A stretch of DNA of 64,000 bases from Scatophagus argus (taxonomy: Eukaryota > Chordata > Actinopteri > Scatophagidae): the NCBI RefSeq assembly GCF_020382885.2, contig NC_058513.1, forward strand, positions 9,891,774 to 9,955,773, in the 5' to 3' direction. Positions 35,301-48,000 of the stretch are shown here, piece after piece. Each line of letters begins with the position of its first letter. Position 1 is the stretch's first letter. The notes under the pieces were generated by a model. That model was not told the DNA's origin. It searched no databases and saw only the letters and a program-made list of their open reading frames with translations. The position numbers and the translations under genes are program-made.

Positions 35301-37953
35301 ACCCAAAGATACCACGTCAAAGTCATTTCATACCACAGCAACTTACACCAAAGCAGTACGGGCCAGGATTTTATGGCTTGTGCCGCAAAGGTCTCTCTGC
35401 AGCGTTCCCATTGGCCACAGCTGCTGTGTCTGTTGGGATCTCTGAGAGATATAGTGCAAGCACTGATTTCTTGCCATCTGCTATTAGTTGTATAAATCTG
35501 TCTGGGCAATGAATCTCTGCAACTTGACACAACCTTTTGACATCTGAGTATTTTTCAAAGCCCCTGCCCATACTGCCAACCCCTCTGCCAGCTTTTTCTC
35601 TTGTCTTGATTGGCTTTTCTCTTTTAGTCCATCAGAACCATCAGTGATGGACAGACTAATAGCTCTGGAGAAGCTGATGATGAGCTGTCAAAACAAAGAT
35701 AGGCTCAGCATGCTGAAAGATGTGGCCCAGTCTCGCAAGGAGATCCAGGTGATAATGCACAAATTTAAACTTGAATGTATCCACTGCGGATGTGAGTTTT
35801 GATCATTTGTATATCTTATATCTGCACCTGCTCCAACTTGCATCTCGTGTGTGTGTGTGCGTGTGATTTACTAGATGCTGATACTGTCAGGTCTTTATAA
35901 TGATTGATCGGTATCTTCGTGGATATTTGATCGTTACTTTTCCCCCAGGAGCTCAAAGAGAAGCAGAAGGAGTTGGAGAGCAAGGCCATGCTGTTAAGTC
36001 GCTTGGCTGGAGAAAAGTCCCGCGCCAAACAGGAGCCTGACTTCCAGAACAACACAGCTCCTCTGCACAGAAAACAGTCAACTGCGGCAAAACCCAATAA
36101 GCAGCAGGCTGTGGTCCAACCCCTACAAGGTCAGTCAGAAGAGTCCATATGTGATTGTGATCCATTCACTTTGATGTTCAAGATGTAGGAATAAACTACT
36201 TGTAAAATCATCTGGTTGTATATAATGCAAGGAACCACAATATTAAGAGTATACTGAATGAGGAAGTACTGTAAGGAAAAAAGTGAAATTGGAAAACATT
36301 TTTGTGTTTTGTTTTGTTTTTTTTTATCTATTTTTTGTATAGTGTAATCCGCTTTTATTCGTGTCATTTACTGTCATGTTGAATCACTGGAGCTAATGAG
36401 CTGCAATCTGATACAAGACCTCACTCTACAAAATGCAAGCCAGAGAATGGATCAAATGATGATGATGAGGAATCATTTTTACACCCCTCAGCAGCAGAGA
36501 GTGAGCCAGGTATCTTTCCTTGATACCTGTCTCACACAGTTGGCTTTGGAACAACTTTCAACCCAAAACCCAATATGACATTAGGACTGTTTCACTGCAG
36601 AATCTGTTCTGTTCTAATATGTGGGATTAAATGACTTTATTCTTAATCATATATGTGGTTCCCCTCCCCATCAGTGTCGCAGCTCCAGCCTCTTCAGCAG
36701 ATTGCAGTGCAAGTAAAGAAACAGTCCGTCTGTGTCAAGAAGAAAGAGAGGAAGCTTACAGATGGGGTTGAGGTCAGCATCTGAGCCTTGACTGTGCTGT
36801 GCTTAGCTTGACACAACTGCAGAATTGAAAGAATCAGAAATAAGCTGATGTAGTGCATGTCTTTTTTTGATTTATCTTTTCCCTCTCAGCCTCCATATGG
36901 TAAAGAAAACATTACTGAGACTGAATGGGAGTCCCACCTGGACACATCGGTACTGGAGCAATCCAGACAGAAAATCCTGCAGGTTCTCAATACCGGTTCC
37001 CTCAAAGATCTGAAGGGTCTGCAGCAAATCGGCGACAAGAAGGCAAAGCTCATCCTGGGATGGAGGGAAATCCACGGTCACTTTGCAAAGGTTGGTAGAC
37101 AAAATTTTGACCGACATCATCATGTCTTTAAAGTTTTTTTGACTTTAGCTTTTGTGATATAAGCTTACACTTACACATGGTCACGTAATCGTCTGACTTG
37201 TTGATTTGCAGTTGGAAGACCTGGTAAAAGTCGAAGGTATGACAGAAAAGAGGTTTTCGTCCTTCGTGAAGGTAAGCCAGGATTTGAGTGAATATTTTTA
37301 GCAGGGTGTCTCTGAAATTGGCAATTTGGTACAGGCATCCACATCCCCCACAGAATGTGCTGTAATATCTTTAGTGATCCCCTGATTTTTCACATGGCAT
37401 AACTTTCTGCCATAACTTTCATAACTTTCTTTCAGCCTCCGCTCTGTTTTGGTGATAAATATCGAATAGTAGACATGCTAAGACAATGAACATTGCACCT
37501 GCTAAATATCAACATTTGAACTTTTAGTTAAAAGCTCCCTTATGACCCAATACAGCTTCAGAAAGCTGCTAATATGGATGTACCTGCTAGTTCTTCCTAC
37601 ATCATTGAAAAGGATGACCAGTGTGAGGATTTTACTTATTGTTTTGCTTGATTTATATGTTATGCTATGATACACATTAATGCCCTACCATACTGTGTGC
37701 CAGATAATATTACATCACTGTCAATTGACCTTCTAATTTCGTCTTTAGTTGTTCTTGTATAGTTTCTGTATTTACTTCTATCATTTTATTTTTGCGTCTC
37801 ATATATTTTGCTTTCTCCATGTATCTGTGCATATTTCCCTCTTGGAATCGATAAAGACTTATCTTATACAGCTGCAGGGATGATCTTGCTTTTACTGACT
37901 TTTTTTGTTTCTTTTTTTTCCAGGCAAACATCCTGAGTGCCATGGGAAAATGA
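32379..37953 (+). CDS. kif22: Kinesin-like protein KIF22 (chromokinesin Kid)
   Basis: Twelve coding exons: 32379-32566, 32699-32826, 32987-33138, 33635-33844, 34286-34682, 35088-35208, 35628-35748, 35949-36129, 36675-36772, 36890-37090, 37212-37271 and 37924-37953. They join in phase to 628 aa ending NILSAMGK. Motor hallmarks are complete: [12 protein letters not shown]-loop GPTGAGKT (101-108, split by an intron); [10 protein letters not shown]; switch I NQRSSRSH (213-220); switch II DLAGSE (247-252); and [21 protein letters not shown] basic nuclear-type segment (KKKQKEERK) and a coiled coil ([20 protein letters not shown]) follow. The C-terminal helix-hairpin-helix DNA-binding region (about 560-620) contains [23 protein letters not shown]22 is a plus-end kinesin-10 that binds chromosome arms and drives polar ejection in mitosis. 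The ATG lies 9 nt after an acceptor, so a non-coding first exon is likely. An additional phase-neutral exon at 36393-36509 would raise the length to 667, near the human 665. Confidence 0.94.
36393..36509 (+). CDS. kif22: Candidate extra (cassette) exon of kif22
   Basis: This 117-nt segment lies in the intron between exons 36129 and 36675. It begins after AG (CACTGGAG|CT) and ends at a strong donor (GAGCCAG|GTATCT). Spliced in the phase required by its neighbours it stays open for 39 codons, giving a polar acidic peptide containing [11 protein letters not shown] and [10 protein letters not shown] random 117-nt piece that is both open in the one required phase and a multiple of three is suggestive. 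Against it, the acceptor has a poor pyrimidine tract and I recall no matching KIF22 segment. Confidence 0.45.
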
Positions 37954-38080
37954 TTTTTTTTTTAATCAGTCATTTCTAATGTATATAATTTCTGTCTGAG
38001 ATATTGTCATTTATGCTTTGTTTTTATGATATTTTTGTAGTTACTGCTGTGCTCCAGCTGTTGGCGCACTACCGCTTTTA

Positions 38081-38086
38081 ATTAAA
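38081..38086 (+). terminator. kif22: Poly(A) signal of kif22
   Basis: ATTAAA 128 bases past the stop codon, before the prrt2 upstream region begins. It is the most common variant hexamer. Confidence 0.55.
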
Positions 38087-38159
38087 ATGCCTCGCATATC
38101 ACTGAATGTTTGTGTTTATTTCATGATCATAAATACATGTGGTGCACAGTCCCCCCTCC

Positions 38160-38671
38160 GTCCCCCCCTCGCCCAGAGAAAGGAGGACACCCTTTATCTC
38201 GGACTGCTGTGATGCAGCATCACTGAGTAAATATTCAGCGTTAGAAGCTGGTTTTAATTTTTGTGGGGGGGGTGAGAAGAGGATGGTATAATCCAGCATC
38301 CCCCTCCCTCCCTCCCTCTTTTCCTCCCCCCCTCCTCCTCCTCCTCCTACATCACGTAGTCTGGTGGATTTCACTTTTCATTTCACACACACCCCTCCTC
38401 TCTGATCCACCCTGCCATCCCGGAGACTCCCCATCCATCCCAGCACACTGCGCTGGAATAAGGCGCCATAGCAACCCTGTCATTTCTCCAGATTTCATAA
38501 AGGATATCCTCGGATTTTGTTCAGAAACTCCGCACTTTTGCTCATACGTTGTGGAGGCAGAAGGCATGTTTGTTCGCATCTGATGCCGATTGTTTTTACA
38601 CCTGAGAACAACGTTGCCACGATGCCAAAGCCAGAGACGCTCCGGTGTTGAGACAGGCGCTGGATTAGAAA
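38160..38671 (+). promoter_or_regulatory. prrt2: prrt2 upstream region: polypyrimidine tract and probable leader exon
   Basis: A pyrimidine-only tract of CCCTCCC and CCTCCTCCT units lies at about 38300-38348. It is followed by CpG-bearing sequence and a likely non-coding exon ending at about 38671 (GATTAGAAAG|GTCAGT). CCCTCCC is the complement of the GGGAGGG site bound by MAZ, which is encoded in the same window. No TATA box was seen. Confidence 0.45.
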
Positions 38672-40118
38672 GGTCAGTTTGATTTATATCTTCTTTTTGT
38701 AGCCACATTTCTTAGTTAGCGTAAAACTGGGCAATCAGTCATTTGTATTACAAGTCAGCCATAAATCCGATAATCCAATGCATTTTTGCTTATTGCAATA
38801 TAGCAGTCCACATCCACTGAATCCACATCACCATAAGCAGGCTAATTAACAGACAGCCTTCCTCCGCCTTCACTCGGTCTATCCGAGTGTTTTCCTTTGT
38901 CCTTTTTCTGCCCTGCTACCTTTTGTTCTGTGCCTAACAATCGGCCACCATATGTCAGTTTGCGCCTATGTACACATTACGAAATAATGGTATGTACACA
39001 CCTGCATGGAGACCGTGGTCGCTACTATCGTTTCAAAGGAACCTGCCTCCATCTGCCATGCCTTTGTACTCATTGTGACCTGCTTTTATTGTGTTACCTG
39101 ATATAGCCGGTCTGCTATTTTAATGTTGGCTTTGAGGCCCTGATTTACCGCAGAACATGCGGGCATTTTTATATGTCTACCTCGAGTCTTTGTTTACAAT
39201 TCACCCTGAAATAAGGAGCGTTTTTTTTAAAAAGTATAAATGTTATCTAAAGTCAGACTGGGTTGTAAAGAGGCTTATCGTGATATTGAACCTGGATCAA
39301 ACTGTAAATCGGCTAAAGCAAAAATTTATTTAGGGACTGTACGAAAGTTATTAGGGTGAGAGGCAGTGGCTGAACCTTGGACATCCCTGTGACTTGTCTT
39401 TGCATATCACATGACTGAACAAGAATTTTATATGTTATATTCTAATTTAAACCATTAAATCACAGATTTAGAATTGTGAAATGAGTGTTTTACGTATCTA
39501 TAAAACTGTCAGAATAATTGACAAAGCAGCAGGATCAGAAATATTTTACTTTCTCATTAGGCTACACTCATTCTTCCTACATTGTCAAAACCTGCCACTT
39601 TCATTGTGCACTTCAACCACCAACAGTTCAGTTGGAGATTTTGTGTTATGTGGGTCCATATATCATAACTGGATACTGTGTTGGAGTGGGGCTCCCTTTC
39701 ACTCATGAATGTTGCTCAGTGGCATATGAGGCCAAAACAAAAAGCTACTTCCCCACTTTAAAGAATTTATCTTGATGAATACATACTGCACATGCTCAGT
39801 GGTCCACATTACCCAGTCACTTCCACCAGCTGGGCCAGATAATTTCCAATTTAGCCCTTCACTAACTTGAATGGGAATGAAATGATTTAATCGTTGCAGC
39901 TCTTTTAAACTTTCCATATGTTATCAGGCTAAATGGATGAAAATTTGATTGTCAAAGGAGCAATCCCAGAAATTAAAAAAACTGTTTTCAGCAAAAAGTA
40001 AAATACACAATCCTCTGCCTTTTCAACACTCCAAAAAAACTTTTGTACAGTCCCTAAGCCTTTTGGAGTTAGCAATTTCTGTTTGCTGTGATGGCTGATA
40101 TAATTTTCTGGCCCCCAG
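38672..40118 (+). other. prrt2: prrt2 5' intron
   Basis: Sequence between the presumed leader exon and an acceptor (GGCCCCCAG at about 40118) that precedes the initiator exon. It holds one repeat copy (39490-39905). No coding exon seen. Confidence 0.4.
39490..39905 (+). repeat. Possible teleost interspersed repeat
   Basis: TTCTTCCTACATTGTCAAAA, CAGTTGGAGATTTTGTGTTA and the closing GAATGGGAATGAAATGATTT plus AATCGTTGCAGCTCT resemble a repeat I recall from fish introns. The last 15 bases are like the MITE right terminus. Confidence 0.4.
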
Positions 40119-40189
40119 GTGTAACAGCGGGCTGTGTAACAGCACACACAGGACTGGATCACTAAAAGAGGCTTCATTTTGCTATCAGC

Positions 40190-42061
40190 ATGGCTGTGAA
40201 CATGATGCCATGTCCTGCCATTTGGCCAGGAGAGGAACAACCATCACTGCTAGACCAGGAGGGCTCTCTGTCGAGCCAAGCCCCCATCTCTGAGCCATGC
40301 CTACCAGCCAGAGGTGAACAGCTCATCCACAGCAGCAACAGCCCGGCCAGCACAAGGCCCGCCCGCAGCAAATCCAAAGGAGAGCTTGTCATAGTCATCA
40401 ATGAGAAGCTGAAGAACAGTAAGTAACTGAGTTTGACCTCATATTAAGGCAGGTAGGTGGGTGACACAGCTGCTGAATCAGCTCATCTTTTACCCGTCCT
40501 TGTCGTCCTTCATGTGTAGGTAACGGGATCCACCCAGCTCCTGCAGAGAGCACCTCCCCAGTCATCTCTTCTCCTCCCAGAAGACAGCACTCCATCTCTT
40601 ATCCTCATCATGGCAAGACCAGGAAGGGGAGCAGGGCGAGCTCCATCGGCTACACCGCCTTCTCGCCCAGGCCGTCGCTTTCCCGCCACTCCAGCATTGC
40701 CACCAACCCACCCTTAGACCGGACCAAAGTCAAAGACTACCTCCTCCTGTCTGTGCTGGCCTGCTTCTGCCCCGTCTGGCCCATAAATATTGTGGGATTT
40801 GTGTACTCAATCATGGTAAGAATGGGATCTTTTTTCTGGTTGTAATTCTTTCTTTTATATATATATATATTTTCACTAAGTAGGAGTAGTTTTGTAGTAT
40901 AACCCAAATTGACAGATGGTTCATTCTTCTCCTTCAGTCCAAGAACAGTCTCGAGCAGGGAAACCTGGATGGTGCTGTACGTCTGGGACGCGTGGCCAAG
41001 ATGCTCTCCGTGGTGTCACTAGTAGGAGGGACGGTCATTATCATCGCCTGCATTGTCAACCTGGCCAGTGAGTGTCCCAAATCTGACCTTTAAACCTTAA
41101 CCTCACCCTTTTCCCCACCCTGCGTAGTTGTGCACAGCTGATTCCCAAACTCCTCCTTTTTGTTTTGATCCTCCTGGCCAAAAAGCTGCTGCTGTCACTG
41201 TTTATTCCATCTCAGTATAGTATTTAGCTCTGTTAGTACAATGTGACTGTGATCACTGGTATGATCCCCATCTATGTTTGCATAATATTACACTAGCTCC
41301 AATGCCTGCACACGTCTTTACACACTGCAGCACTTTAGCCTTTAGGAACTCTGTCAACACCACACAAAAATCAGAGCCTATTAATCACATTTGCATCAGC
41401 CAAATCTACATTTTATGACATGTTTTTCTATTTGCACGGGTGGCCTCCAGCCTCAAGCTGTAAACGACTGCATGCCTCAGATTGCTGTGTGTGAGTGCAT
41501 CTGTAGTGATACGTGTAGCCCGCTGTCTGCTGTACGCCTTGCCCTGTTTGCTTGTACAAAATGTGAAGTCTTCTTGTCCCTGTACCGTATGTATACATAA
41601 TGTATGTCAGTACGTGTACATTTATTGTACCTGGCAAATAAATGAATTCTGATAACAGATCAGTGATTATTACTTATTAGTGACTTAGGTACAAGTATTT
41701 GTCTCTTTGTACTGTATATTCAGATATGAGAATGAAGGGTCAATCAGTAACATGATTCTTCTCCCTTTCACTTCAGTTCAAGCAGATACTTATCTGTACT
41801 TTGCTTTTGAAGGCACACAGTCACAGCCTGTTGGGTCTCATTAAGCCAAGAGATGTTCTAATTAACGTAATGACTGGAAAAGCAATTGCACACACAAGAT
41901 GAGTTTAAGGGCTCTGGGACTCAACAATTTTTGTTTTTCTCATTACATGACTGTCCTCTGTGATCTGTGAAAGTTTATACATCCATATTAAGTTGCAGTA
42001 ATATATAGCTCGTCAACTAATACGCTTCCTTTTCCTTTTTTTAGTAAATGTGAAAACCTGA
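40190..42061 (+). CDS. prrt2: Proline-rich transmembrane protein 2 (PRRT2), short form
   Basis: Four coding exons: 40190-40418, 40520-40815, 40938-41067 and 42045-42061. They give 223 aa in phase; the last exon holds only five codons and the stop. The C-terminal half is clearly PRRT2: [26 protein letters not shown] at the start of hydrophobic segment 1 (about 149-175); [20 protein letters not shown] with AKML; then hydrophobic segment 2 (about 199-219) and NLAINVKT. This is the CD225/dispanin fold. PRRT2 is a presynaptic membrane protein that associates with SNARE proteins, synaptotagmin and voltage-gated Na+ channels; human mutations cause paroxysmal dyskinesia and infantile seizures. The fish N-terminus is only about 148 aa and Ser-rich, not the roughly 260-residue Pro-rich region of mammals (340 aa total). 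The ATG at 40190 opens the first coding exon about 70 nt after its acceptor. Confidence 0.92.
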
Positions 42062-42230
42062 GTTTCATCCCAGGATGAAACTGGATAAGACAACTGACCG
42101 TCTGGCCCGCACCTGCACCACCGTCTTTACCGCCTAGTCATTACCTGGATGTGTGGCAAATATGCACCCGATATACAGTGCTTACTAATATTTCTGTTAT
42201 CTATATAAATCCCCTTTGTTAATGGAAGAA

Positions 42231-42236
42231 AATAAA
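42231..42236 (+). terminator. prrt2: Candidate poly(A) signal of prrt2
   Basis: AATAAA 170 bases past the stop codon at 42061. Confidence 0.55.
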
Positions 42237-44639
42237 TTATGCAAATGCTGCTGCTCTGAGTCGAAGTGGGGAGGGTTTGGCCATCTGATTTTAGCTGGAG
42301 AAGGGAGTAGACAGTCTAATCAGTCCCTTCTTATTCTGGTCACCACATTCAGAACGATTCTTGAGGAAGACAGGAGCCCCTTGAGAATCTCATCATCACT
42401 AGCAGCACTGACTCAGACAAGGTGGACTGGAAAATGGGGAGAGCAGCACAGGTGGTTACCAAACGTGAACCTGGCAGGATTTCCTCCCAGCCTCAGTGCT
42501 ATATTGCAAGTCCCAACAAAATGTCTGCCAAGTCCATCCTTCACTGCACCAATGACAAGATGAGCATCAGAGCTTCAGCTTGCCGTTAAATCCCCTTGGA
42601 TACGTGGAGAGTCTCTGGGATTTGTGTTGAACCAGAATCACAGAGCAGAAATTCACCCAATTCCCTCACTGCGAAGAAAGACTTTCAATCCCTGTATGTT
42701 CCCTTCGCTTCAGACTCTCCTCTGTGTGGTTCTCATGACCTCCTGCCATACGTCTTGTGTTTGAGAGTGTATGGGTGGCAAAAGAGGATGAAAAAGAGGC
42801 TTACCAAGGACTAGCTATGGTTGCTAAAATGGAGGAGATTATGGAAAATCTCACACAGAAGGCACAGTCACCACAGCAAGGAAAAATATGTGCCAAAAAA
42901 AAAGAATTTGAATGGAAAGTTTCTTGCTTTGTAAAGGCCCAACTCTGATCACATAATTGCTGTTGTAGAGAGGAACATCAAAAGTGTTATTACTCTCCTT
43001 CACCTTCATTTATTTATCTGCTGGACACCACTGACCACTGTGAGCTGGGGGGAATGGCTACATGTGCACGAAATCCCCCACCCCCACTGTAGCAAGATAC
43101 GTAAAACACTCATTTCACAGTAAAACTAACAATGTCATCCATAGCCTATCTTTTGATAATCTTTGTAAAACATCATTTTGAAAAAGTAAAACAATTTCAT
43201 AACGAAGTGCTGTGCCGCAACTGGCAGGTGGTGCAAGAATTGTGTACATATGGGCATCGCTATTTGGTTAACAAATTAAATAGCTTGTGATTGCAGTCAA
43301 AGTTGTGGCTGGAGCCTCAGTGTGCAACCAACAGGCAGCCTGTACCTATAAGGCAGACAGATTGTGGCATTTTTGACCTTTGAAAATAAATCCTAAAACA
43401 CTAATGAACACATGAATATATGCCCATTATGTTGTTTTGCACAGTAAGAGTCTGTCTTCTGGTGGTAGGTTTGCAAAAATTATTCTGGGGACTATGGTTT
43501 TGTGTGAGACATGAATAGAATTTTAAAATCCGGTTTGTTATTCCTATTATATCTCCTTTGTAGCCTTTACTAACTTCTAACCTTTATCTACCTGTGATTC
43601 TCACTGTGATCTGAAGCAATTGGGTTTCACCAAGAGTGGTTCAAGCTCTCCTTATTTATTATATCCTGGATTTCGAATCATGTACAGAAACGCCACAATT
43701 TCTCATCATGAGTTCACTGTTAGTACTTAAAATGTAACTTTAATTGTAATCAACAGTTGATGTATTCTGCAAATATAAATCTCAATATTGTGATAATTCT
43801 CTAGTTGATATGAGTTAGCATTACGTAGTTATGACCTAACGTAGGCACAGAAACTGTTGGCTAGCTGCCCGACTGTCATTGTATCACCACTGGGCTTCTA
43901 TAATCTTTGTGGTTATTGGCATGTTGTGCATTCTTATTAATGTATGATGATAGAAGTTGAAAATTACAAAGATAAGCTGGCACTTGGAATATTATACTTC
44001 TGCAGCACATTCATAATAAAGACACAATGCATGCAAGATGTTTTCATTGTCATTTTGAAGATATAAAGACCAGCAGTGGAGATTAAAGAGATTTTTGTTT
44101 CTGTGGGAGAGAATGAGTGTCAAAAATGAAAGATATCCAGAAAGCTTAGTCACTGAGAGGAGATAGGGTTTTGCAGTTTAGTAGATGAGAGCAAAAAAAA
44201 ATACGAGAAAGTATTAACGCAGTTGTCTGTGCTGTGATAAGCTGCAGGGATTGAAAGTTCATGCTGTTGTCAGGCAGTGGAGCAGTGACAGCAGGAAGAG
44301 CAAAATGCTGAAGGGAGAGGCTCCGAGCCAAGGAAACACACAGTATCATCAGCTGTAATGAGAGCTAAAGCCTCAGATGACTTCAGCAAAACCAAAGCAA
44401 AATGTTCCTCATTATTTTCCTCTGATGTTTTTTAAATCCTTAAGGAAGCCGTTACTATTGGCTGGTCAGGCTTTCCTATTTCAGAGTCATGAACATCCAT
44501 AACAAGAGCAGTTAGATAAAGGAAAGTATTGCTTTTATAGTTGATTTGTATATCCGGACAGTGTTGAACTTGTAAAAGCAGCTCTACATTGCACTGGCCA
44601 AATGATACATCAACATTATTGCTTGCACATTTACTTAAT

Positions 44640-45063
44640 CTACTGCTGCAGCGATGAGTTGATTATTCACTGGAAATCCATAATTGTTTCAGTCATTTTT
44701 CCAGGAACAGGACTTTGTAGGCGGCTCAGTGAGGCTTTACTTTGACACAGAGTGGAGCTAAATGCTAACCTTAGCTTGCTAACATACCAGTAATGACCAT
44801 ATTAAAATGTTTTATTTGCATACTGAGTGTATGCCGAGGATGTTGGGAGTGTCATCAGTTTGCATATGATTGGTCCTAAATCAAAGTATTTGACAAACTG
44901 AAATTTTATTTCTTGGCAAAACATTTCACTTTAGAGATGTCACCTTGGGAACCTGGTGATGGGACCTTTGGTTTTTATTCTTTATAGACCAAATGATTAA
45001 TCGAGAAACTGAGAAAACAAACAGCACATTAATGAAAAATGACAATCATCATTAGCTGCTGTC
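44640..45063. repeat. Repeat cluster: MITE-like ends around another teleost repeat
   Basis: CTGCTGCAGCGATGAGTTGA at the left resembles a MITE left end. GAGGCTTTACTTTGACACAG, GTGTCATCAGTTTGCATATG and ATCAAAGTATTTGACAAACT (44715-44965) resemble a second common fish repeat. TATAGACCAAATGATTAATC to ATCATTAGCTGCTGTCC (44985-45063) is the MITE end in the opposite orientation. The order suggests an insertion into, or a mosaic of, older copies. Confidence 0.45.
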
Positions 45064-48000
45064 CTATTTTTAATGATGCAGCACTCACAAGTAAGTTATG
45101 TGCTGACATGTGTTACATGGAAATGAAAATAAAAACAAAATCATGCACTTCATAAAAAAAAGACATGCAGTGAGGCTCTGATGCAATAATGCATTAATGT
45201 TATAGCTCAGATAAATGCTGTGTATGCCTATATAAAATAAACAGATGTCACACTTGAAACAGAACTTACACAACCCCCCAGTGAAATAAACAAAAATCAA
45301 CAACAGGGGCAGAAAAATAACGGCACCCACAACATCTGACAGCAGCAAACTCTCCGCTGCCAGTGTTAACATTTTGACAGCAAAAGGTATTTTTCTTTGT
45401 ACTCAGCTAATTTAATAGGAGGTAAACAGTAGAGTACAGCTCAAACGGGGATCAGCAGATGAGACAGGGTCACATCCAGATGCAGTAAGTGGGTCAGGGA
45501 TTATCCAGCTGGGTCACACAAACACTGAGGCTGTGAGTCAACTTGGCAACGTTTGGATGCATCATGATCATACTGTCAGTCCGGATAGCAAGTAGCAGCA
45601 TAATGAGATACACTGACCGGTGGCCATGCTGTTCTGCTAGTGCCTGCTTTATTTGAAAAGTGAATTAACTAGGACTATAAGAAAATCATTATGTGAATTA
45701 AGGCTTGGATAGATTGCTATGGATTTTCTTGATTATTATTATGTTTAATTTAACACCACAATGAGTGGTAAGTTCCCACACTTTCCACATCAACTCTGAG
45801 TTAAAGGCTCACTTTGACAGGGATTCTGTTGTACTCTACCTCATCCACTAACAGCCGTCTGGTAGGGCTGATTATTTTCAGTGATGATAACTTTTATCTG
45901 ACACATTTGTCGACAAAAACTGTCAACACTGTAGACACCAGTGATAAATTAACAATAGACCTTGTTCACAGCGTACAGCTCAATGTGTGACAGCAGGAAA
46001 AGTGCAGGGGTGACTAATAACCTTAAATCATGACTCCACCAAGCTGCTTTAGTTCCAGGAATGTATTGAATGCTGGCTCAGTGGCAGAGTTTAATCACTG
46101 CACCTAGATGGAATGGAAGTGTAATTAATATTATGCGTCACATCCGAACTTTTCTGCTATGAATCCCTGTAAAAGTCTGCTGTTGTTAAGCCTTTGGTAG
46201 TAGCTAAGGCAGCAGTGTCACAAATAACATAAAGGATGGCTCTGCACCCTGAAATCAAGCAGCTGCATGGATTTAATTTTATTTTCCCACATGCTAAAAT
46301 GCCATCCGTGCAAAAGGCCAATTGTTGATTTCCACTTAATGCATTATGGATTTTCTCTGGAGAAGGTTTTCATCAAACTTCTCTGGCTCAGATGTTTTCA
46401 AACATAATCTACATTCGTTTTTTTATGTAGAGGCCTATTTAATAATTGATATAAACTGTCAGCAGTTTTGCCATTAAATGCCATTTTGTCACCTTCAAAG
46501 TGAGTGACAAATTAATGATGCATCATTTATTTTCATCATTTATATACATAAACTCATCAGGCTAAATCTGACTGCTTTTCACCCTGTGCCACATAGCCAA
46601 GTGGACATAAAGAAAATCCTCCTCAACACTTGAATGTGCCACAGGTACATCAGAGGGCAGCACAGTCTGGTTGTTGTCTGCGTGACATCAGGGATTTGGA
46701 CCAGCATCACAATAGTTGCTTATATTTTACAATCAGAGCGCTGCAAATTTAGGTCAGTCTGGGAGCTGTTTGAAAAGTTTACCCAACATATACTTATATT
46801 TCTACAGCATATGGATAAACACCATGTTTATCCATATTCCTGATCAAAGTCATGATTTATTTCATTGATTTAACCTTTATTTAACTACTAAATCTCAAGA
46901 GACTTAATAGTTGAGACTTAATAATTATATGAAGAAAGGGTGACGTAATTTTTCCATGCAAATCGACTCATAAATCTGCTGTTGAACTGGGTTATAATTG
47001 AGTACCTTTATAATGTCTGCATGAAGCTTAATTGAAATGTGGCGGGCCTCAGGCTCTTGCTTGGCCCATTATTACTGCACAGTCACACTGCCACACTTCA
47101 GCATCCTCTGCAAGCGGCTAACTTTTCATCACAATCCTGGCTAGGTGGCAGTAAAATGCTTGTTGTTATGTTATTGTCTTTAATGAAAACAACTTATCAT
47201 CATAAGTCAGATTCATGGCTCTGTGTCTCTGCGGTGAAACTTTGCTGTCACCAGCAGTAGTGTAATAACAGGGGATGAAATAAACAGATCCTTATTTTTT
47301 TTTCTTTTTCTTTTGCTGCAAACATTTATTTAAGTCATAACCATTTCAGAGCGTCAGACAGCCAGATGGTTGGTGCTGAAATTCACTTTTCTGTGACATT
47401 CTGTGTTGTTCTACTAGTATCTTTTATTACTATCCATTATTTGTTTTCTCTCTGCTTGTCCCCGCAGAGAGGACACAGTTTGGGTTTAAATATATGTTTA
47501 TAGTTAGTACAGAAATCGGCTAAACCCCTGGATTTGAGATTAATCCCCAGTGAGCAACTGCTATTATTTTTTTAACAGCTATAGTAGAGGATGTCGGAAT
47601 AACTAGAAAGTGTGTTTTTTTGTTCCGTACTTTGTGCTGTTTCCCGTATCTTGTTTTGAAGTCAAATCCTTCCCCGTTTTAGATGTTACCGAAGCTTCTG
47701 GTGATCATTTGAATTTAATTAAACATTGTCGCTTGGAGGTTATCTCAGGTATTTTTATTAATCTGCAGTGACTCATTCGTGTTTTTATTATATTTGGACC
47801 TGAACTATTGCAATGTCCTGTATCTGTGTTTATGCAAAAGCTTTAGAAATTACTTCACAAACCACAATCACAGGGTCACTCAGAACGTGTGTGTGTGTGT
47901 GTACTACATGTTACCATATATCATTTTAGAATAGATTTGTTGCTTGTGAAAAACTGTATCATTTCTTATTCCTGTAGCCTATTGTAGTTCTTAGCTTTAA

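Noticed and set aside
42216-42563. 115-codon open frame after prrt2
   Set aside because: It overlaps the prrt2 poly(A) signal, and its composition is random with no domain.
45085-45372. 95-codon hydrophobic minus-strand open frame in the prrt2-doc2a spacer
   Set aside because: A hydrophobic reading is expected by chance from AT-rich DNA. It adjoins a repeat cluster and has no homology that I can recognise.
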